42,063 bases of DNA, taken from the IMG/VR virus record IMGVR_UViG_3300040781_000253, positions 1-42,063 of that record; one strand, given 5' to 3'. The stretch comes from a virus. This document shows, one piece after another, positions 22,731 through 30,402 of this stretch (position 1 is its first letter; each line of letters starts with the position of its first letter). The notes under the pieces are model-generated. The model was given only the letters and a program-made list of their open reading frames with translations. It was not told where the DNA came from and searched no databases. Both the position numbers and the translations under genes were made by a program.

Positions 22731-23549
22731 ATGAAACTTAATTACAACCCAGAAAAGGATATTACAATGACTTTTAAAATGTCAAAATATCCTAAAATTT
22801 TAAATGAAGAAAAATTGTTTGTATCTCATGCAAAAAGAGCAAATACTTTCGCTGTTTATATTGAAGAGCAAACAGGTATTAGAGTTGATGCAAAAACTTT
22901 CAGAGATAATGATAAAGGTGTATCAATAGATGCTACAATATCAAATGTAATGAGTAAAAGAAAGGTACTTGATTATTTAGTTGCAAATGAAGAGAAAATT
23001 CAGAACAATGATATTATTCTGGAAGAAGGAATCGTGTGTAATTACTGTGTTAAGAACGAAGTGTATAGCCCCTCTTTACTTAAAGAGGATATAGAGTATA
23101 TACTTGAAGAGAAAGTTCAGTCTATAATTAATGAGACAGAGATTGAGGTATCTGAGAGTACTGTGTTGGAAGGCTTTGAAAATGACATGGACGCTGTGTT
23201 TATCGTTGAGCATAATGGTGACTATATAGTCGAGAGTTTTAATGCTGACGTTGAGGAGATTTATGAAGATAGCGATGCGGTAATCGATGAAGATGATTTT
23301 GATGATAAAGTTGAGGAAAGAGTTGTAAGAAAAAGACTCATCAGAGGTGGAAAATCAATATTCAAAAGAAAAGCAACAAGAACAGGATATAAATTTTCTG
23401 GTGGTAGAGAAGTAAGAATGTCATCAAAAGAACTTCGTGATAGAAAACTCGCTCAGATTAAAGCCGCAAGAAAAAGACAATCAAAAATGAGAACACTTCA
23501 AAAATCAAGAAAAAGATCTTTGTCAATGAGAACAAGAAGACTTGGTTAA
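22731..23549 (+). CDS. charged virion-associated protein, acidic middle and Arg/Lys-rich tail
   Basis: Not recognised. Residues 1-95 form a mixed domain (FAVYIEEQTGIRVDAKTF). Residues 95-200 are strongly acidic (for example YEDSDAVIDEDDFDDKVEE). The last 75 residues are very basic with many Arg/Lys (KLAQIKAARKRQSKMRTL, ending RTRRLG). Such a split resembles prohead core or scaffold proteins, or internal DNA-binding proteins, but no protease site or family motif could be fixed. Lower AT content and more GAG codons in the acidic part differ slightly from neighbours. AAGGAGAAGAG precedes the ATG. Confidence 0.75.
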   Translation: MKLNYNPEKDITMTFKMSKYPKILNEEKLFVSHAKRANTFAVYIEEQTGIRVDAKTFRDNDKGVSIDATISNVMSKRKVLDYLVANEEKIQNNDIILEEGIVCNYCVKNEVYSPSLLKEDIEYILEEKVQSIINETEIEVSESTVLEGFENDMDAVFIVEHNGDYIVESFNADVEEIYEDSDAVIDEDDFDDKVEERVVRKRLIRGGKSIFKRKATRTGYKFSGGREVRMSSKELRDRKLAQIKAARKRQSKMRTLQKSRKRSLSMRTRRLG

Positions 23550-23579
23550 TTTTTATATTTTATTGCTAGGAGACATTTT

Positions 23580-24398
23580 ATGAATTTTAATGATATAAAT
23601 GACGTTTTTAATTTCTTAGATGATAATTGGTTTTCTCTTACTACCAAATATAGTAATAAAGAATATAAGATAAAACCTTTTAATAATTTTCAAATAAGAG
23701 AATTTCATAAACAAAAAGAGATAACTATTAATGAAGATGAACCAAATCTTGATGCAAAGCTTCTTAAATTATGTAGAGATTTCTTACAAGGTAAAGTTAA
23801 ATCCGGTGATCAGTTCATTACAATTGGTGAATTATCATATTTTGATTTTATTGAAATATTTCTTTATCATAAAAGTTTATCAGCTGGAAATGTTGAAATC
23901 GAATTTAACTGTGATAATTTAATAAATAATCCAGATAATGATGATGAGGATGATAAGATACTTTGTAATACATTAATAGATCTCACTTTCAAATATGGTG
24001 ATCTTAAATATACTTTTCTTGATAATGAAGAAAAATTAAAACATATTTTTATTAAGGGTCAAAAGAATATTGATTTTGTTATTTATTTTAAAGATTACAA
24101 TGTAAATAATGTAATTGATTTCTTTAATAATGATAGTGATTATAGTTTTACTTCCCTTATTGATTATATTGGTATTTTAAAAGGTGAGGAAGAACAAAAG
24201 ATAACTTTTACAGATGAAGAACAAAAGATAACTTTTGTTAAAAAATTAGATCCTGAATCATATGACACATTCTTAAATGATTATGCACAAAGACCAACAA
24301 TATATTGGGAAAAATTATTAAAATGTACAAATGAGGAATGTAAAAAAGAACATAAATTGGTTTTTGTTGAGACAGAATTCGCAAATTTTTTCGTATGA
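23580..24398 (+). CDS. putative baseplate hub assembly protein (gp26/gp51-like) with C-terminal zinc motif
   Basis: A 272-residue protein. The N-terminal YSNKEYKIKPFNNFQIREF resembles the opening of T4-type baseplate hub proteins (T4_baseplate family). The C-terminal LLKCTNEECKKEHKLVFVETEFANFF has a C-x4-C motif and an aromatic end as in that family, and two further Cys (near 116 and 131) could complete a zinc site. The middle carries a perfect 27-bp tandem duplication. It ends in an ATGA overlap with a 68-residue gene. The assignment is by pattern and context only. A tail-assembly chaperone is the main alternative. Confidence 0.5.
   Translation: MNFNDINDVFNFLDDNWFSLTTKYSNKEYKIKPFNNFQIREFHKQKEITINEDEPNLDAKLLKLCRDFLQGKVKSGDQFITIGELSYFDFIEIFLYHKSLSAGNVEIEFNCDNLINNPDNDDEDDKILCNTLIDLTFKYGDLKYTFLDNEEKLKHIFIKGQKNIDFVIYFKDYNVNNVIDFFNNDSDYSFTSLIDYIGILKGEEEQKITFTDEEQKITFVKKLDPESYDTFLNDYAQRPTIYWEKLLKCTNEECKKEHKLVFVETEFANFFV
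24189..24236 (+). repeat. 27-bp in-frame tandem duplication
   Basis: The 21-base segment at 24189-24209 is repeated exactly at 24216-24236 (period 27), giving the peptide EEQKITF twice. The exact match at DNA level suggests a recent duplication. The effect is 9 extra residues in a loop-like acidic region. Confidence 0.9.
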
Positions 24399-24601
24399 CA
24401 CTTGGATATACGGATCTTAAAGCACTTTACGATAGGGAGCATTTTTTATATTATGATATAGGTATTCAACCAAGCAGTTATGAAAGATGGACACCATATG
24501 ATACAAATATAAAGGTTATAATGTTTAATAAAGAAAAAGAAAGAGAATATTTAAATCGTAAAGCCGCACTTGAGAAACGTAGATTACAAAACAAATTATA
24601 A
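24395..24601 (+). CDS. small protein (68 aa) coupled to the hub-like gene
   Basis: It starts at an ATGA overlap, so it is translated by coupling. The protein starts MTLGYTDLKALYDREHFLYY, has a PSSYERWTPYDTNIKVIMF middle and a basic helical tail (EREYLNRKAALEKRRLQ). Small proteins of this shape often follow hub or tape-measure chaperone genes in contractile phages, but no named family is claimed. It is the last gene of the virion block in this window. Confidence 0.7.
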   Translation: MTLGYTDLKALYDREHFLYYDIGIQPSSYERWTPYDTNIKVIMFNKEKEREYLNRKAALEKRRLQNKL

Positions 24602-24645
24602 AGAAGTTACCAAGTTGCTTATAGCGTAAAACTTCAATCATAAAA

Positions 24646-24674
24646 TTGACATATCATAAAAAATATAATATCTA
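24646..24674 (+). promoter_or_regulatory. probable sigma70-like promoter at the virion/accessory boundary
   Basis: A perfect TTGACA lies at 24646-24651. The best -10 at 17 bp is the poor TATCTA (24669-24674). A perfect TATAAT at 24664-24669 has a spacer of only 12 bp. A weak inverted repeat GAAGTT/AACTTC (24603-24608/24630-24635) lies upstream without a T-run. Confidence 0.45.
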
Positions 24675-24710
24675 ATAAATACAGTATATATTAAAAAAAG
24701 GAGATTTGTT

Positions 24711-24962
24711 TTGAATCTTAAAATGATGGAAAAATATAATTATAAGATACATAGTTTTAGATCAATACGTCCTAAATTAGATAAAGAAAGAGAGTTTAAT
24801 CAATGGATTAAATTTATTGGTGATGATGATTTGAAAGATTATGATGTGATTGAAGTAGAAGATAGCACATTTAAAGCATATTATTTGACTAAAGATGGAT
24901 GGCAGATACCACAAATATCATTAATTTATAAGCATAAGAAAAAAGCAAGAAAACAAAAATAA
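24711..24962 (+). CDS. hypothetical protein, 83 aa
   Basis: Not recognised. It is small, mixed-charge and ends in a lysine-rich tail (KHKKKARKQK). A TTG at 24711 is 7 bases after AAAGGAG and is the best-placed start. An in-frame ATG at 24723 is too far from the Shine-Dalgarno. It is a one-gene unit between two promoters. Confidence 0.65.
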   Translation: MNLKMMEKYNYKIHSFRSIRPKLDKEREFNQWIKFIGDDDLKDYDVIEVEDSTFKAYYLTKDGWQIPQISLIYKHKKKARKQK

Positions 24963-24965
24963 TAT

Positions 24966-25024
24966 TTGACATGTATAATAATATGTGATAATATTATATA
25001 TACAATAAAGTTATATTTATTGTA
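24966..25024 (+). promoter_or_regulatory. accessory promoter-hairpin cassette, copy 1
   Basis: TTGACA (24966-24971), 17-bp spacer ending TGTGA, TAATAT (24989-24994). Six bases later begins the perfect inverted repeat TACAATAAA (25001-25009) - loop GTTATA - TTTATTGTA (25016-25024), so the hairpin begins at the predicted transcription start. Leader box TTTGTTGTTA follows at 25025-25034. Confidence 0.85.
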
Positions 25025-25058
25025 TTTGTTGTTATTATTAATTAGAGAGGTAAAAATT

Positions 25059-25502
25059 ATGAAAATGCCAAAAACAGTTAGATTTTTAATTTCAAATCTT
25101 TATGAGATTGATGGGTTTGAAGATACCTTAGATGGTATTTTCGATTATCCGTGCGATAAGATGTATAATCTTAATTATCAGACACCATTTAATTGTGAGG
25201 AAAATGGTGATGCTGAAAATACTTTTACAGTTTACATTGACCCACAGGCTCCGAAATGGTATTTTGATGGTACAGTTTATGAGCTAAGAACGAAAACCAA
25301 AAACGCTACATTATTATTTGCTTTTAATAATGATGGTGAAATTATTGGTGTAAGGGAACTAAATGAGACTTATTTTGAAGTACCTTTAGATGTTTATGAT
25401 GGTGCTTTTAAATATGTTAGAGATTATGCAAAAGAGTTTTGGGAATCACGTGATAGATTATTACTCAGAAATGCTAGTTTTATGAGATATTTTAAAAAAT
25501 AG
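25059..25502 (+). CDS. hypothetical protein, 147 aa
   Basis: Not recognised. It is first in the operon of promoter cassette 1. It contains FTVYIDPQAPKWYFDGTVYELR and DGEIIGVRELN, suggesting a small beta-rich domain, and a helical end (YVRDYAKEFWESRDRLLL). An open frame continues upstream to 24966, but that part covers the promoter and hairpin. ATG 25059 with GAGAGG upstream is the real start. Confidence 0.8.
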   Translation: MKMPKTVRFLISNLYEIDGFEDTLDGIFDYPCDKMYNLNYQTPFNCEENGDAENTFTVYIDPQAPKWYFDGTVYELRTKTKNATLLFAFNNDGEIIGVRELNETYFEVPLDVYDGAFKYVRDYAKEFWESRDRLLLRNASFMRYFKK

Positions 25503-25513
25503 GAGGTGTAATT

Positions 25514-25750
25514 ATGAAAAACATTTTTAGTGGTGCGTTTTTGTTATTAGTATTTTTTGGTGGTATTATTCTTGGTTATAGAGGTTTATCTCTTCGTGAG
25601 ATTGGTGATCTTGCTGAGAAGTATGCTGAGGAAGGAGACAAGTATATTAATCGTAAATTAAATGAAGTTGACAAAATTAGGAGGGAACGTAAAAAAGATT
25701 ATCACAAACAAGCATATCAACTTTACAAAGAGGAGAGAAATAATGACTAA
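25514..25750 (+). CDS. small single-pass membrane protein, 78 aa
   Basis: Residues 5-22 (FSGAFLLLVFFGGIILGY) form one membrane segment. The remaining 55 residues are a charged helix with coiled-coil character (EKYAEEGDKYINRKLNEVDKIRRERKKD), probably cytoplasmic. AGGAGGTG precedes the ATG. Function is unknown. Membrane proteins of this size in phage accessory regions can act in lysis timing or exclusion, but nothing here shows it. Confidence 0.8.
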   Translation: MKNIFSGAFLLLVFFGGIILGYRGLSLREIGDLAEKYAEEGDKYINRKLNEVDKIRRERKKDYHKQAYQLYKEERNND

Positions 25751-25889
25751 TTTTCCTAATCTTGTTGTTGCCACATGTAATTTTAGAATTGGTAGATTAG
25801 AGAAATGGTGGTTAGCTTTTGATAAAATGGAGTTTGCACCAGAAGGTAGGAAACATTTATTTGGGTTCTGGTTTTGGAGGGAGAATTAA
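25743..25889 (+). CDS. hypothetical protein, 48 aa
   Basis: It starts at an ATG overlapping the previous stop by 8 bases, with GAGGAGAG upstream. The protein is rich in Trp and Phe (MTNFPNLVVATCNFRIG.. FGFWFWREN). Not recognised. The short length and good ribosome binding site make it plausible but not certain. Confidence 0.6.
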   Translation: MTNFPNLVVATCNFRIGRLEKWWLAFDKMEFAPEGRKHLFGFWFWREN

Positions 25890-25890
25890 A

Positions 25891-26232
25891 ATGAGATTTG
25901 ATAAAAAACTAGTAAATTTAACAGATCATCCTATCAATATACAAATGCCAGATGGATTATTAATTAAATTAAAACCATCTGGAAATATAGCGAGAGTTGT
26001 CACACAATCAGAAGATATCGATGAGTTTATAAACGGTATACCTTTAGGACGTGGTAGATTAACACCAGACATCGAAGGTTTGCCGGAGCCAAAGGAAAAT
26101 ACTTTTTATATAGTATCAAGTTTGGTTTTTTATATGTGCGCGGACAGAGAGGACATATTAGTACCTGATACAAATAATGTTGTGAAAGGTGCAGATGTGC
26201 GTATTGTTAAAAGATTAATGAGGAGATGGTAA
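25891..26232 (+). CDS. conserved small phage/bacterial protein of unknown function, 113 aa
   Basis: The pattern VNLTDHPINIQMPDGLLIKLKPSGNIARV (residues 7-35), a middle GLPEPKENTFYIVSSLVF, and R-E-D-I-L-V-P-D near the end recall a widespread family of about 100-residue proteins found in phages and actinobacteria with the N-L-T-x-H and P-S-G-x-x-A-R motifs. Its function is not established. GGAGGGAG precedes ATG 25891. The longer frame from 25819 overlaps the previous gene and is rejected. Confidence 0.82.
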   Translation: MRFDKKLVNLTDHPINIQMPDGLLIKLKPSGNIARVVTQSEDIDEFINGIPLGRGRLTPDIEGLPEPKENTFYIVSSLVFYMCADREDILVPDTNNVVKGADVRIVKRLMRRW

Positions 26233-26414
26233 TGAATTACGACTTTAAAAAACTAGTTATGAAAGCTTTAGAAATTGATTCAGACGAGTTTAATCAATTG
26301 ATGGATGAAGCTTATGAAAGATTTGGTGATGGGGAAGATGCAGAAGAATTATATAATGAACTGATTGGTTTGGAACCTGATTATATAATTGATTTTATGG
26401 ATTATTTAGTTTGA
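26232..26414 (+). CDS. hypothetical acidic protein, 60 aa
   Basis: Not recognised. It is helical and very acidic (FGDGEDAEELYNELIG). An AGGAG at 26221-26225 lies 6 bases before ATG 26232, which is preferred over the ATG at 26226 that is too close. The start overlaps the upstream stop by one base. Confidence 0.75.
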   Translation: MNYDFKKLVMKALEIDSDEFNQLMDEAYERFGDGEDAEELYNELIGLEPDYIIDFMDYLV

Positions 26415-26422
26415 GGTAAATC

Positions 26423-26572
26423 ATGGAAGCTATTAAAAGAGATTATAAAAGAAAAATAACATGTCCTGTTTGTGAGATGAAATTTTTTAGAGATCATATT
26501 CCAATATTTGAAGATATGTATGGTATTCCCTATACCGTATGTCCTAATTGTGACGAAGCAATAAACTTATAA
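26423..26572 (+). CDS. zinc-ribbon mini-protein, 49 aa
   Basis: A reading frame with TGAGGTAAATC before ATG 26423. It encodes a CPVC (residues 14-17) and a CPNC (41-44) pair, a classical zinc ribbon, after a basic start (MEAIKRDYKRKIT). It is last in the operon of cassette 1. A DNA-, RNA- or protein-binding adaptor role is possible, and no family is recognised. Confidence 0.7.
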   Translation: MEAIKRDYKRKITCPVCEMKFFRDHIPIFEDMYGIPYTVCPNCDEAINL

Positions 26573-26599
26573 GACTCTCAATCTTTCTTTAATTATTAA

Positions 26600-26659
26600 T
26601 TGACATTCATATTTTTTTGTGGTAATATTTATATATACAATAAAGTTATATTTATTGTA
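26600..26659 (+). promoter_or_regulatory. accessory promoter-hairpin cassette, copy 2
   Basis: TTGACA (26600-26605), 17-bp spacer ending GTGG, TAATAT (26623-26628), inverted repeat 26636-26644/26651-26659 with loop GTTATA, then leader box TTTGTTGCTA (26660-26669). The 32 bases covering the repeat are identical to the other four copies. Confidence 0.87.
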
Positions 26660-26691
26660 TTTGTTGCTATGAATTTTTTAGAGGTGAAATT

Positions 26692-26955
26692 ATGAAAAAA
26701 GTATTTAGTGGTAATAAAAAAATCAAAGATAAGGATCTTATCTTATATGATAGTGCTGAGTATTTCAAACCAGCATATGATATAAAAGGTAAGATTCTAT
26801 CACCTAATGAATATGTTGCGATATATGTTGATCCAAAAGAGCCTATGGAGCTTGATTCATATATACAGCAATATGGTAATGTAGAAGGTATCAAAAGATT
26901 TAATAAAACAAGGAAAAGATATAAAAATGGAGAGAGAGGTAAATATGATGAATAA
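26692..26955 (+). CDS. hypothetical protein, 87 aa
   Basis: Not recognised. It is basic and soluble, with YVAIYVDPKEPMELDSYIQQYG and a lysine/arginine-rich end. First gene after cassette 2. AGAGGTGAAATT precedes the ATG. Its end overlaps the next start by 11 bases. Confidence 0.78.
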   Translation: MKKVFSGNKKIKDKDLILYDSAEYFKPAYDIKGKILSPNEYVAIYVDPKEPMELDSYIQQYGNVEGIKRFNKTRKRYKNGERGKYDE

Positions 26956-27667
26956 TAAAAAAAGAGTTAAAATGTACATTCATAGAGTTGATATGTACAA
27001 AGTAGAAGATGTTAATTTATCTTATGAGGAAACAAGAGAATTGTGTGGTTATGAGGTTCTTTATACTCGTAATCATTATTATTGGGATTCAAAAAACAAT
27101 AAAGTGAGATATGAAGGTAAAAAAGATGTGTTTTTTGCTTATGCTATTGATAATGAAAATAGAGCATTGTGTATGGATACAATAAATGAAAAATTTGGTC
27201 AAAGTATAGATGAAAGATTAACTGTCTATTTTAATCTTGATGATTTGGAATTGAGACTAAAGGATATGTTTGATAAAGCATTTGATGAGAATTTCAATAA
27301 TCAGAGAATTAAAGATTATAAAGAAAGACAGGAAAAATCTGATAGAGAAAGAGAGGAGAGAAATATGCAATATGCTGAGGAACAGGCTAAAAAAGAAAAA
27401 GAAAGAAAAAATGAGTTGTCAAAGAAAGCGGCTGACTTAATTGCAGGTGACAAAATAAGATTGGAACCCGAAGAGTTAATTGATATTTTAAAGGAATTTG
27501 ATTTAAAGTTACCTTTAAGAACACATGGTAGTTTAGTTGCTAATGTGTATTGGATTGAGTTTAATAAAGGTAATGTAGTTTCTTTATCAAGAGGTAAAGG
27601 TAAAACAGTTTCAACGAAAGCGATCAATGAGGTTGTGCAAAAAATGATTAAAAGTATGGAGGTGTAA
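26945..27667 (+). CDS. hypothetical protein with central coiled coil, 240 aa
   Basis: Not recognised. Residues 1-110 are beta-rich (MYIHRVDMYKVEDVNLSYEE). Residues about 121-162 form a highly charged helix (KERQEKSDREREERNMQYAE...) with coiled-coil spacing. Residues 165-240 form a compact domain ending TVSTKAINEVVQKMIKSM. GAGAGG is upstream of the double ATG at 26945/26948. A frame from 26927 lies inside the previous gene and lacks support. Confidence 0.78.
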   Translation: MMNNKKRVKMYIHRVDMYKVEDVNLSYEETRELCGYEVLYTRNHYYWDSKNNKVRYEGKKDVFFAYAIDNENRALCMDTINEKFGQSIDERLTVYFNLDDLELRLKDMFDKAFDENFNNQRIKDYKERQEKSDREREERNMQYAEEQAKKEKERKNELSKKAADLIAGDKIRLEPEELIDILKEFDLKLPLRTHGSLVANVYWIEFNKGNVVSLSRGKGKTVSTKAINEVVQKMIKSMEV

Positions 27668-27669
27668 TT

Positions 27670-27795
27670 ATGATACATAGAAACTATAATTTAGGTCGCA
27701 GTGTAGATGAATCGACAAAAGAGTTTGAAGAAAAATTGTATGCGTTAATAAAGGAATATGATGTTTATATTGACATCGAAGATTTTAATGTTTAG
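27670..27795 (+). CDS. hypothetical protein, 41 aa
   Basis: A short frame between two well-supported genes: GGAGGTGTAATT before ATG 27670, and a stop that runs straight into the Shine-Dalgarno of the next gene. The protein (MIHRNYNLGRSVDESTKEFE... ending YIDIEDFNV) is acidic. Not recognised. Without it, this would be a 138-base gap in a gapless operon. Confidence 0.65.
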   Translation: MIHRNYNLGRSVDESTKEFEEKLYALIKEYDVYIDIEDFNV

Positions 27796-27805
27796 GAGGT
27801 GTGAG

Positions 27806-28078
27806 ATGATTATGATGACCGAGGAATTTAGAAAATACATAAAAAAACTTTCTGATCTAAATGGTGTATCTACATCAGATATTAAGAAAATGTTTATGAG
27901 AGAGATAGATTATGAAAGTAAACGTTTAGATATGAAAGAAACTGATGTTGAGGATAATGTTTTTAGAAGAATTAAAGAGTGGGTTGAAGGTGATTATGAA
28001 TTAATAATAACACCAAAACATATAGTTGATTATCGTCCAACCTATTTGTTTTTCACAAGATGCATGTGGGAGGATTAA
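27806..28078 (+). CDS. hypothetical protein, 90 aa
   Basis: Not recognised. It is helical, mixed charge (TEEFRKYIKKLSDLNGVSTSDIKKMF) with an aromatic tail (RPTYLFFTRCMWED). AGGAGGTG ends 5 bases before ATG 27806, which decides the start against the longer frame from 27758. Confidence 0.75.
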   Translation: MIMMTEEFRKYIKKLSDLNGVSTSDIKKMFMREIDYESKRLDMKETDVEDNVFRRIKEWVEGDYELIITPKHIVDYRPTYLFFTRCMWED

Positions 28079-28492
28079 ATGATAGATATTATTAAAGTAA
28101 GAGCATTGAAATCAGGTAATATTTTTGAAAAACATCAAGAGTATTATTTTCAAAAAACAAATGAAAGATCATTTACAACAGAGATAATGATCAATGGTCA
28201 GATCTATGAAAGAGTCGAAAATATTGATGCATTATATAATAAAACAAAATCCGCTCACTTTAAATATGATGATGTGTTGGAAGCAGAAATAATGAATTAT
28301 GAAATTTTGGAAGTATCTGATAAAGATGGTGTTTCTTTAATAATATATGAGACATGTTCTGTTTGTTTAACTGAAATTGAGATTAAAGATTGTCAACCAA
28401 AAATTTGTTCCAATTGTGGAGATTTAGTATTACCTTGTAAATTATGTGATTTGGATAATGTTAATTGTAATAAATGTCCTTGGGAGAAATAA
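28079..28492 (+). CDS. protein with C-terminal cysteine-rich zinc domain, 137 aa
   Basis: Residues 1-90 are beta-rich. The last 47 residues carry four Cys pairs: CSVC (about 95-98), CSNC (about 113-116), CKLC (about 123-126) and CNKC (about 132-135), enough for two zinc sites as in double zinc-ribbon proteins. The end CPWEK recalls the C-x-x-W end of other Cys-rich proteins in this region. The function is unknown. Confidence 0.78.
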   Translation: MIDIIKVRALKSGNIFEKHQEYYFQKTNERSFTTEIMINGQIYERVENIDALYNKTKSAHFKYDDVLEAEIMNYEILEVSDKDGVSLIIYETCSVCLTEIEIKDCQPKICSNCGDLVLPCKLCDLDNVNCNKCPWEK

Positions 28493-28494
28493 TA

Positions 28495-28893
28495 ATGGAA
28501 TTACCACAAACAAAGTCAGAATTTAAAGAATTAGTTAAAGATGGAATAGTTATATTTGATTTCATTAAAAAAACTGATGGTACTGAAAGAAAAATGATTG
28601 GTACTTTTGATTTGAAAAAACTTCCTTTATATGACTTACCGAGTGGTGATTTTGATCATGAAGTACCTGATTATATTGTCCCTATATATGATTTAGAAAT
28701 GGGTGATTGGAGGTCATTTGATATCAATAATTTGATATCAATAAATCAGATCTTGAAAGTTTCTGCAATTGAGCAAAAAAAGTTAGAATATCTAACCGAG
28801 TTATATTCATATGAGGGTAAACGTTCTAAAGATTACAAGACTAAAAGGAGAGTTCGATTCATTAAACTTATGCTTAAATTATTAGGTTTATGA
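28495..28893 (+). CDS. hypothetical protein, 132 aa
   Basis: Not recognised. It has the look of a small beta domain (FKELVKDGIVIFDFIKKTDGTERKMIGTFDLKKLP), followed by DWRSFDINNLISINQI, and a basic helical tail. GGGAGAAATA precedes ATG 28495. The frame from 28474 overlaps the upstream gene and is rejected. Last gene of the cassette 2 operon. Confidence 0.78.
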   Translation: MELPQTKSEFKELVKDGIVIFDFIKKTDGTERKMIGTFDLKKLPLYDLPSGDFDHEVPDYIVPIYDLEMGDWRSFDINNLISINQILKVSAIEQKKLEYLTELYSYEGKRSKDYKTKRRVRFIKLMLKLLGL

Positions 28894-28908
28894 AAGTTAA
28901 TTTTTAAT

Positions 28909-28967
28909 TTGACATATATAATTTTTTGTGTTAAAGTTATATATACAATAAAGTTATATTTATTGTA
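28909..28967 (+). promoter_or_regulatory. accessory promoter-hairpin cassette, copy 3
   Basis: TTGACA (28909-28914), 17-bp spacer ending GTGT, TAAAGT (28932-28937, the weakest -10 of the set), inverted repeat 28944-28952/28959-28967 with loop GTTATA, leader box TTTGTCGTTA (28968-28977). Confidence 0.83.
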
Positions 28968-29002
28968 TTTGTCGTTATGATTATTTATCTAGGAGGTATA
29001 AG

Positions 29003-29734
29003 ATGTTTGATGCTAAAAAACAATTGGAAAAATTTAACAAAAACGAAGAACAAAGACGAGCTGAGTTTGAAAGTGCGCTTAAAATTAAGAGTGAGATTTT
29101 TGAAGATCTAATCCCAAATATCAAATCAGAACTTCAAGAAAATGATTTCAAGCTTAATGTTATTAGTGCATTCAAAGGAAAACCAACTATTTTTATCACT
29201 GTTAAAGATAGAAATGTTATGGGTGATATCATTTCGCATTATTTGAATGATATGCTAACTACTTTCTATCTTAAAGGCTATGATGCAGGTTTTCGTACAA
29301 AAGAGGAAATAATCAAAAAGTTCAAAGATACCAAGTATACGGATAAAAATGGTGTTGAAATGAATGGTCTTGAGTATTGTGAACCAAAAACAATTGAGGT
29401 GCAGGGTTTCTGGGTAACAACAAAATATTGGGAATTTAATGGTAAAAAGGATTTAGAAGTAAGTTTTGAGACTTCCAAGTACACATATCATATAAAAATT
29501 GAGGATTATAATTTTTATGGTCAAGATGATTTTACAGAAAGACTCATAGGTAAAAAAGCAGTACAAAAAGCAGGCAGAAGAGAATATGTATCTACTTACT
29601 CATTTATGCCAAAGGGTTCTTTTTCTAGTTTTATTATATCAGGTGGTGATTTAAGAACTTATTGTGGCATATATGATGATTATGCTAAACTGGTGAAAAT
29701 GTTTACTGGTAAGGAGGGTTGTGATGAGTGTTAA
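29003..29734 (+). CDS. hypothetical protein, 243 aa
   Basis: Not recognised. It opens with a charged helix (AKKQLEKFNKNEEQRRAEFESALKIK), then mixed strands and helices (VISAFKGKPTIFITVKD, WEFNGKKDLEVSFETSKYTYHI). No catalytic motif was found. AGGAGGTATAAG precedes the ATG. Its last 11 bases overlap the next gene. Confidence 0.8.
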   Translation: MFDAKKQLEKFNKNEEQRRAEFESALKIKSEIFEDLIPNIKSELQENDFKLNVISAFKGKPTIFITVKDRNVMGDIISHYLNDMLTTFYLKGYDAGFRTKEEIIKKFKDTKYTDKNGVEMNGLEYCEPKTIEVQGFWVTTKYWEFNGKKDLEVSFETSKYTYHIKIEDYNFYGQDDFTERLIGKKAVQKAGRREYVSTYSFMPKGSFSSFIISGGDLRTYCGIYDDYAKLVKMFTGKEGCDEC

Positions 29735-29969
29735 TTTTTGTCAAAATTGCAATTGCATGATATCAGAAGATCAAGAGTACTGTTATGAGTGTGAAGAATT
29801 AGCGGAGAGATATTTAAATTCTCACTATGATAATGCTATTAAACAACTTAAAAATGTACTATCCGATGAGAAGCGTAAAGATTTTGAGAGTAAATCAAGA
29901 GATAGTCAGGAACGTATTATTGATCGTATGATTGAAAAGGGTTATTTTAAATGGAGTATAGGAGAATAA
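29724..29969 (+). CDS. zinc-ribbon protein, 81 aa
   Basis: N-terminal CQNCNCMISEDQEYCYECEE (residues 6-25) has two C-x2-C pairs separated by about 10 residues, a compact zinc ribbon, followed by a helical charged region. AGGAGG at 29712-29717 is 6 bases before ATG 29724, deciding it over the GTG at 29721. Its role is unknown. Confidence 0.78.
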   Translation: MSVNFCQNCNCMISEDQEYCYECEELAERYLNSHYDNAIKQLKNVLSDEKRKDFESKSRDSQERIIDRMIEKGYFKWSIGE

Positions 29970-29970
29970 G

Positions 29971-30393
29971 ATGAAAGTTAAGTTAAATAGATTCATGACA
30001 TGGTATACAGGTGATTCATGTTGGTATGAAAAAGATTATGATGAGTTCGAGGATTGGGGCATTTATAGAGATAAAGACTTTGCAGACATAACAGATTATG
30101 AAAGATTAATCGCTGGTAAAAATGATGAGATTGAAATAATATCTCAGGAAGTAGATGATCATGGAACATATGATGTTGTATTTGAATTACAAAATATCAG
30201 ATATTCAGTTGGTTGTGTTAATAGATTTGTTGATAATTTAGAATCTAAAAAACTGTTAAAAGAATCAACTGATGCTATAAATGAATATGATATTCCCTGT
30301 CAGGTATGCATTCATTCTGATAGTTGCCAAGTAATGTATAATCGAATAAATGGTAAAGATATAATATTTTGTTCACTTTGGGAACGTAAATAG
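29971..30393 (+). CDS. protein with C-terminal C-x2-C...C...C-x2-W motif, 140 aa
   Basis: Residues 1-85 look like a small beta domain (YDVVFELQNIRYSVGCVNRF). The end reads CQVCIHSDSC...IIFCSLWERK: a four-Cys zinc-type motif finished by Trp and acidic/basic residues. The same motif ends or fills the genes at 34871 and 41701. The family function is not known. Confidence 0.78.
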   Translation: MKVKLNRFMTWYTGDSCWYEKDYDEFEDWGIYRDKDFADITDYERLIAGKNDEIEIISQEVDDHGTYDVVFELQNIRYSVGCVNRFVDNLESKKLLKESTDAINEYDIPCQVCIHSDSCQVMYNRINGKDIIFCSLWERK

Positions 30394-30402
30394 GGGGTAA
30401 TT

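Noticed and set aside
24966-25058. Hydrophobic N-terminal extension of the gene at 25059 (and likewise at 31116)
   Set aside because: The predicted hydrophobic peptide is the translation of the promoter and hairpin element, which is identical at other operons where it is in a different frame or not coding.
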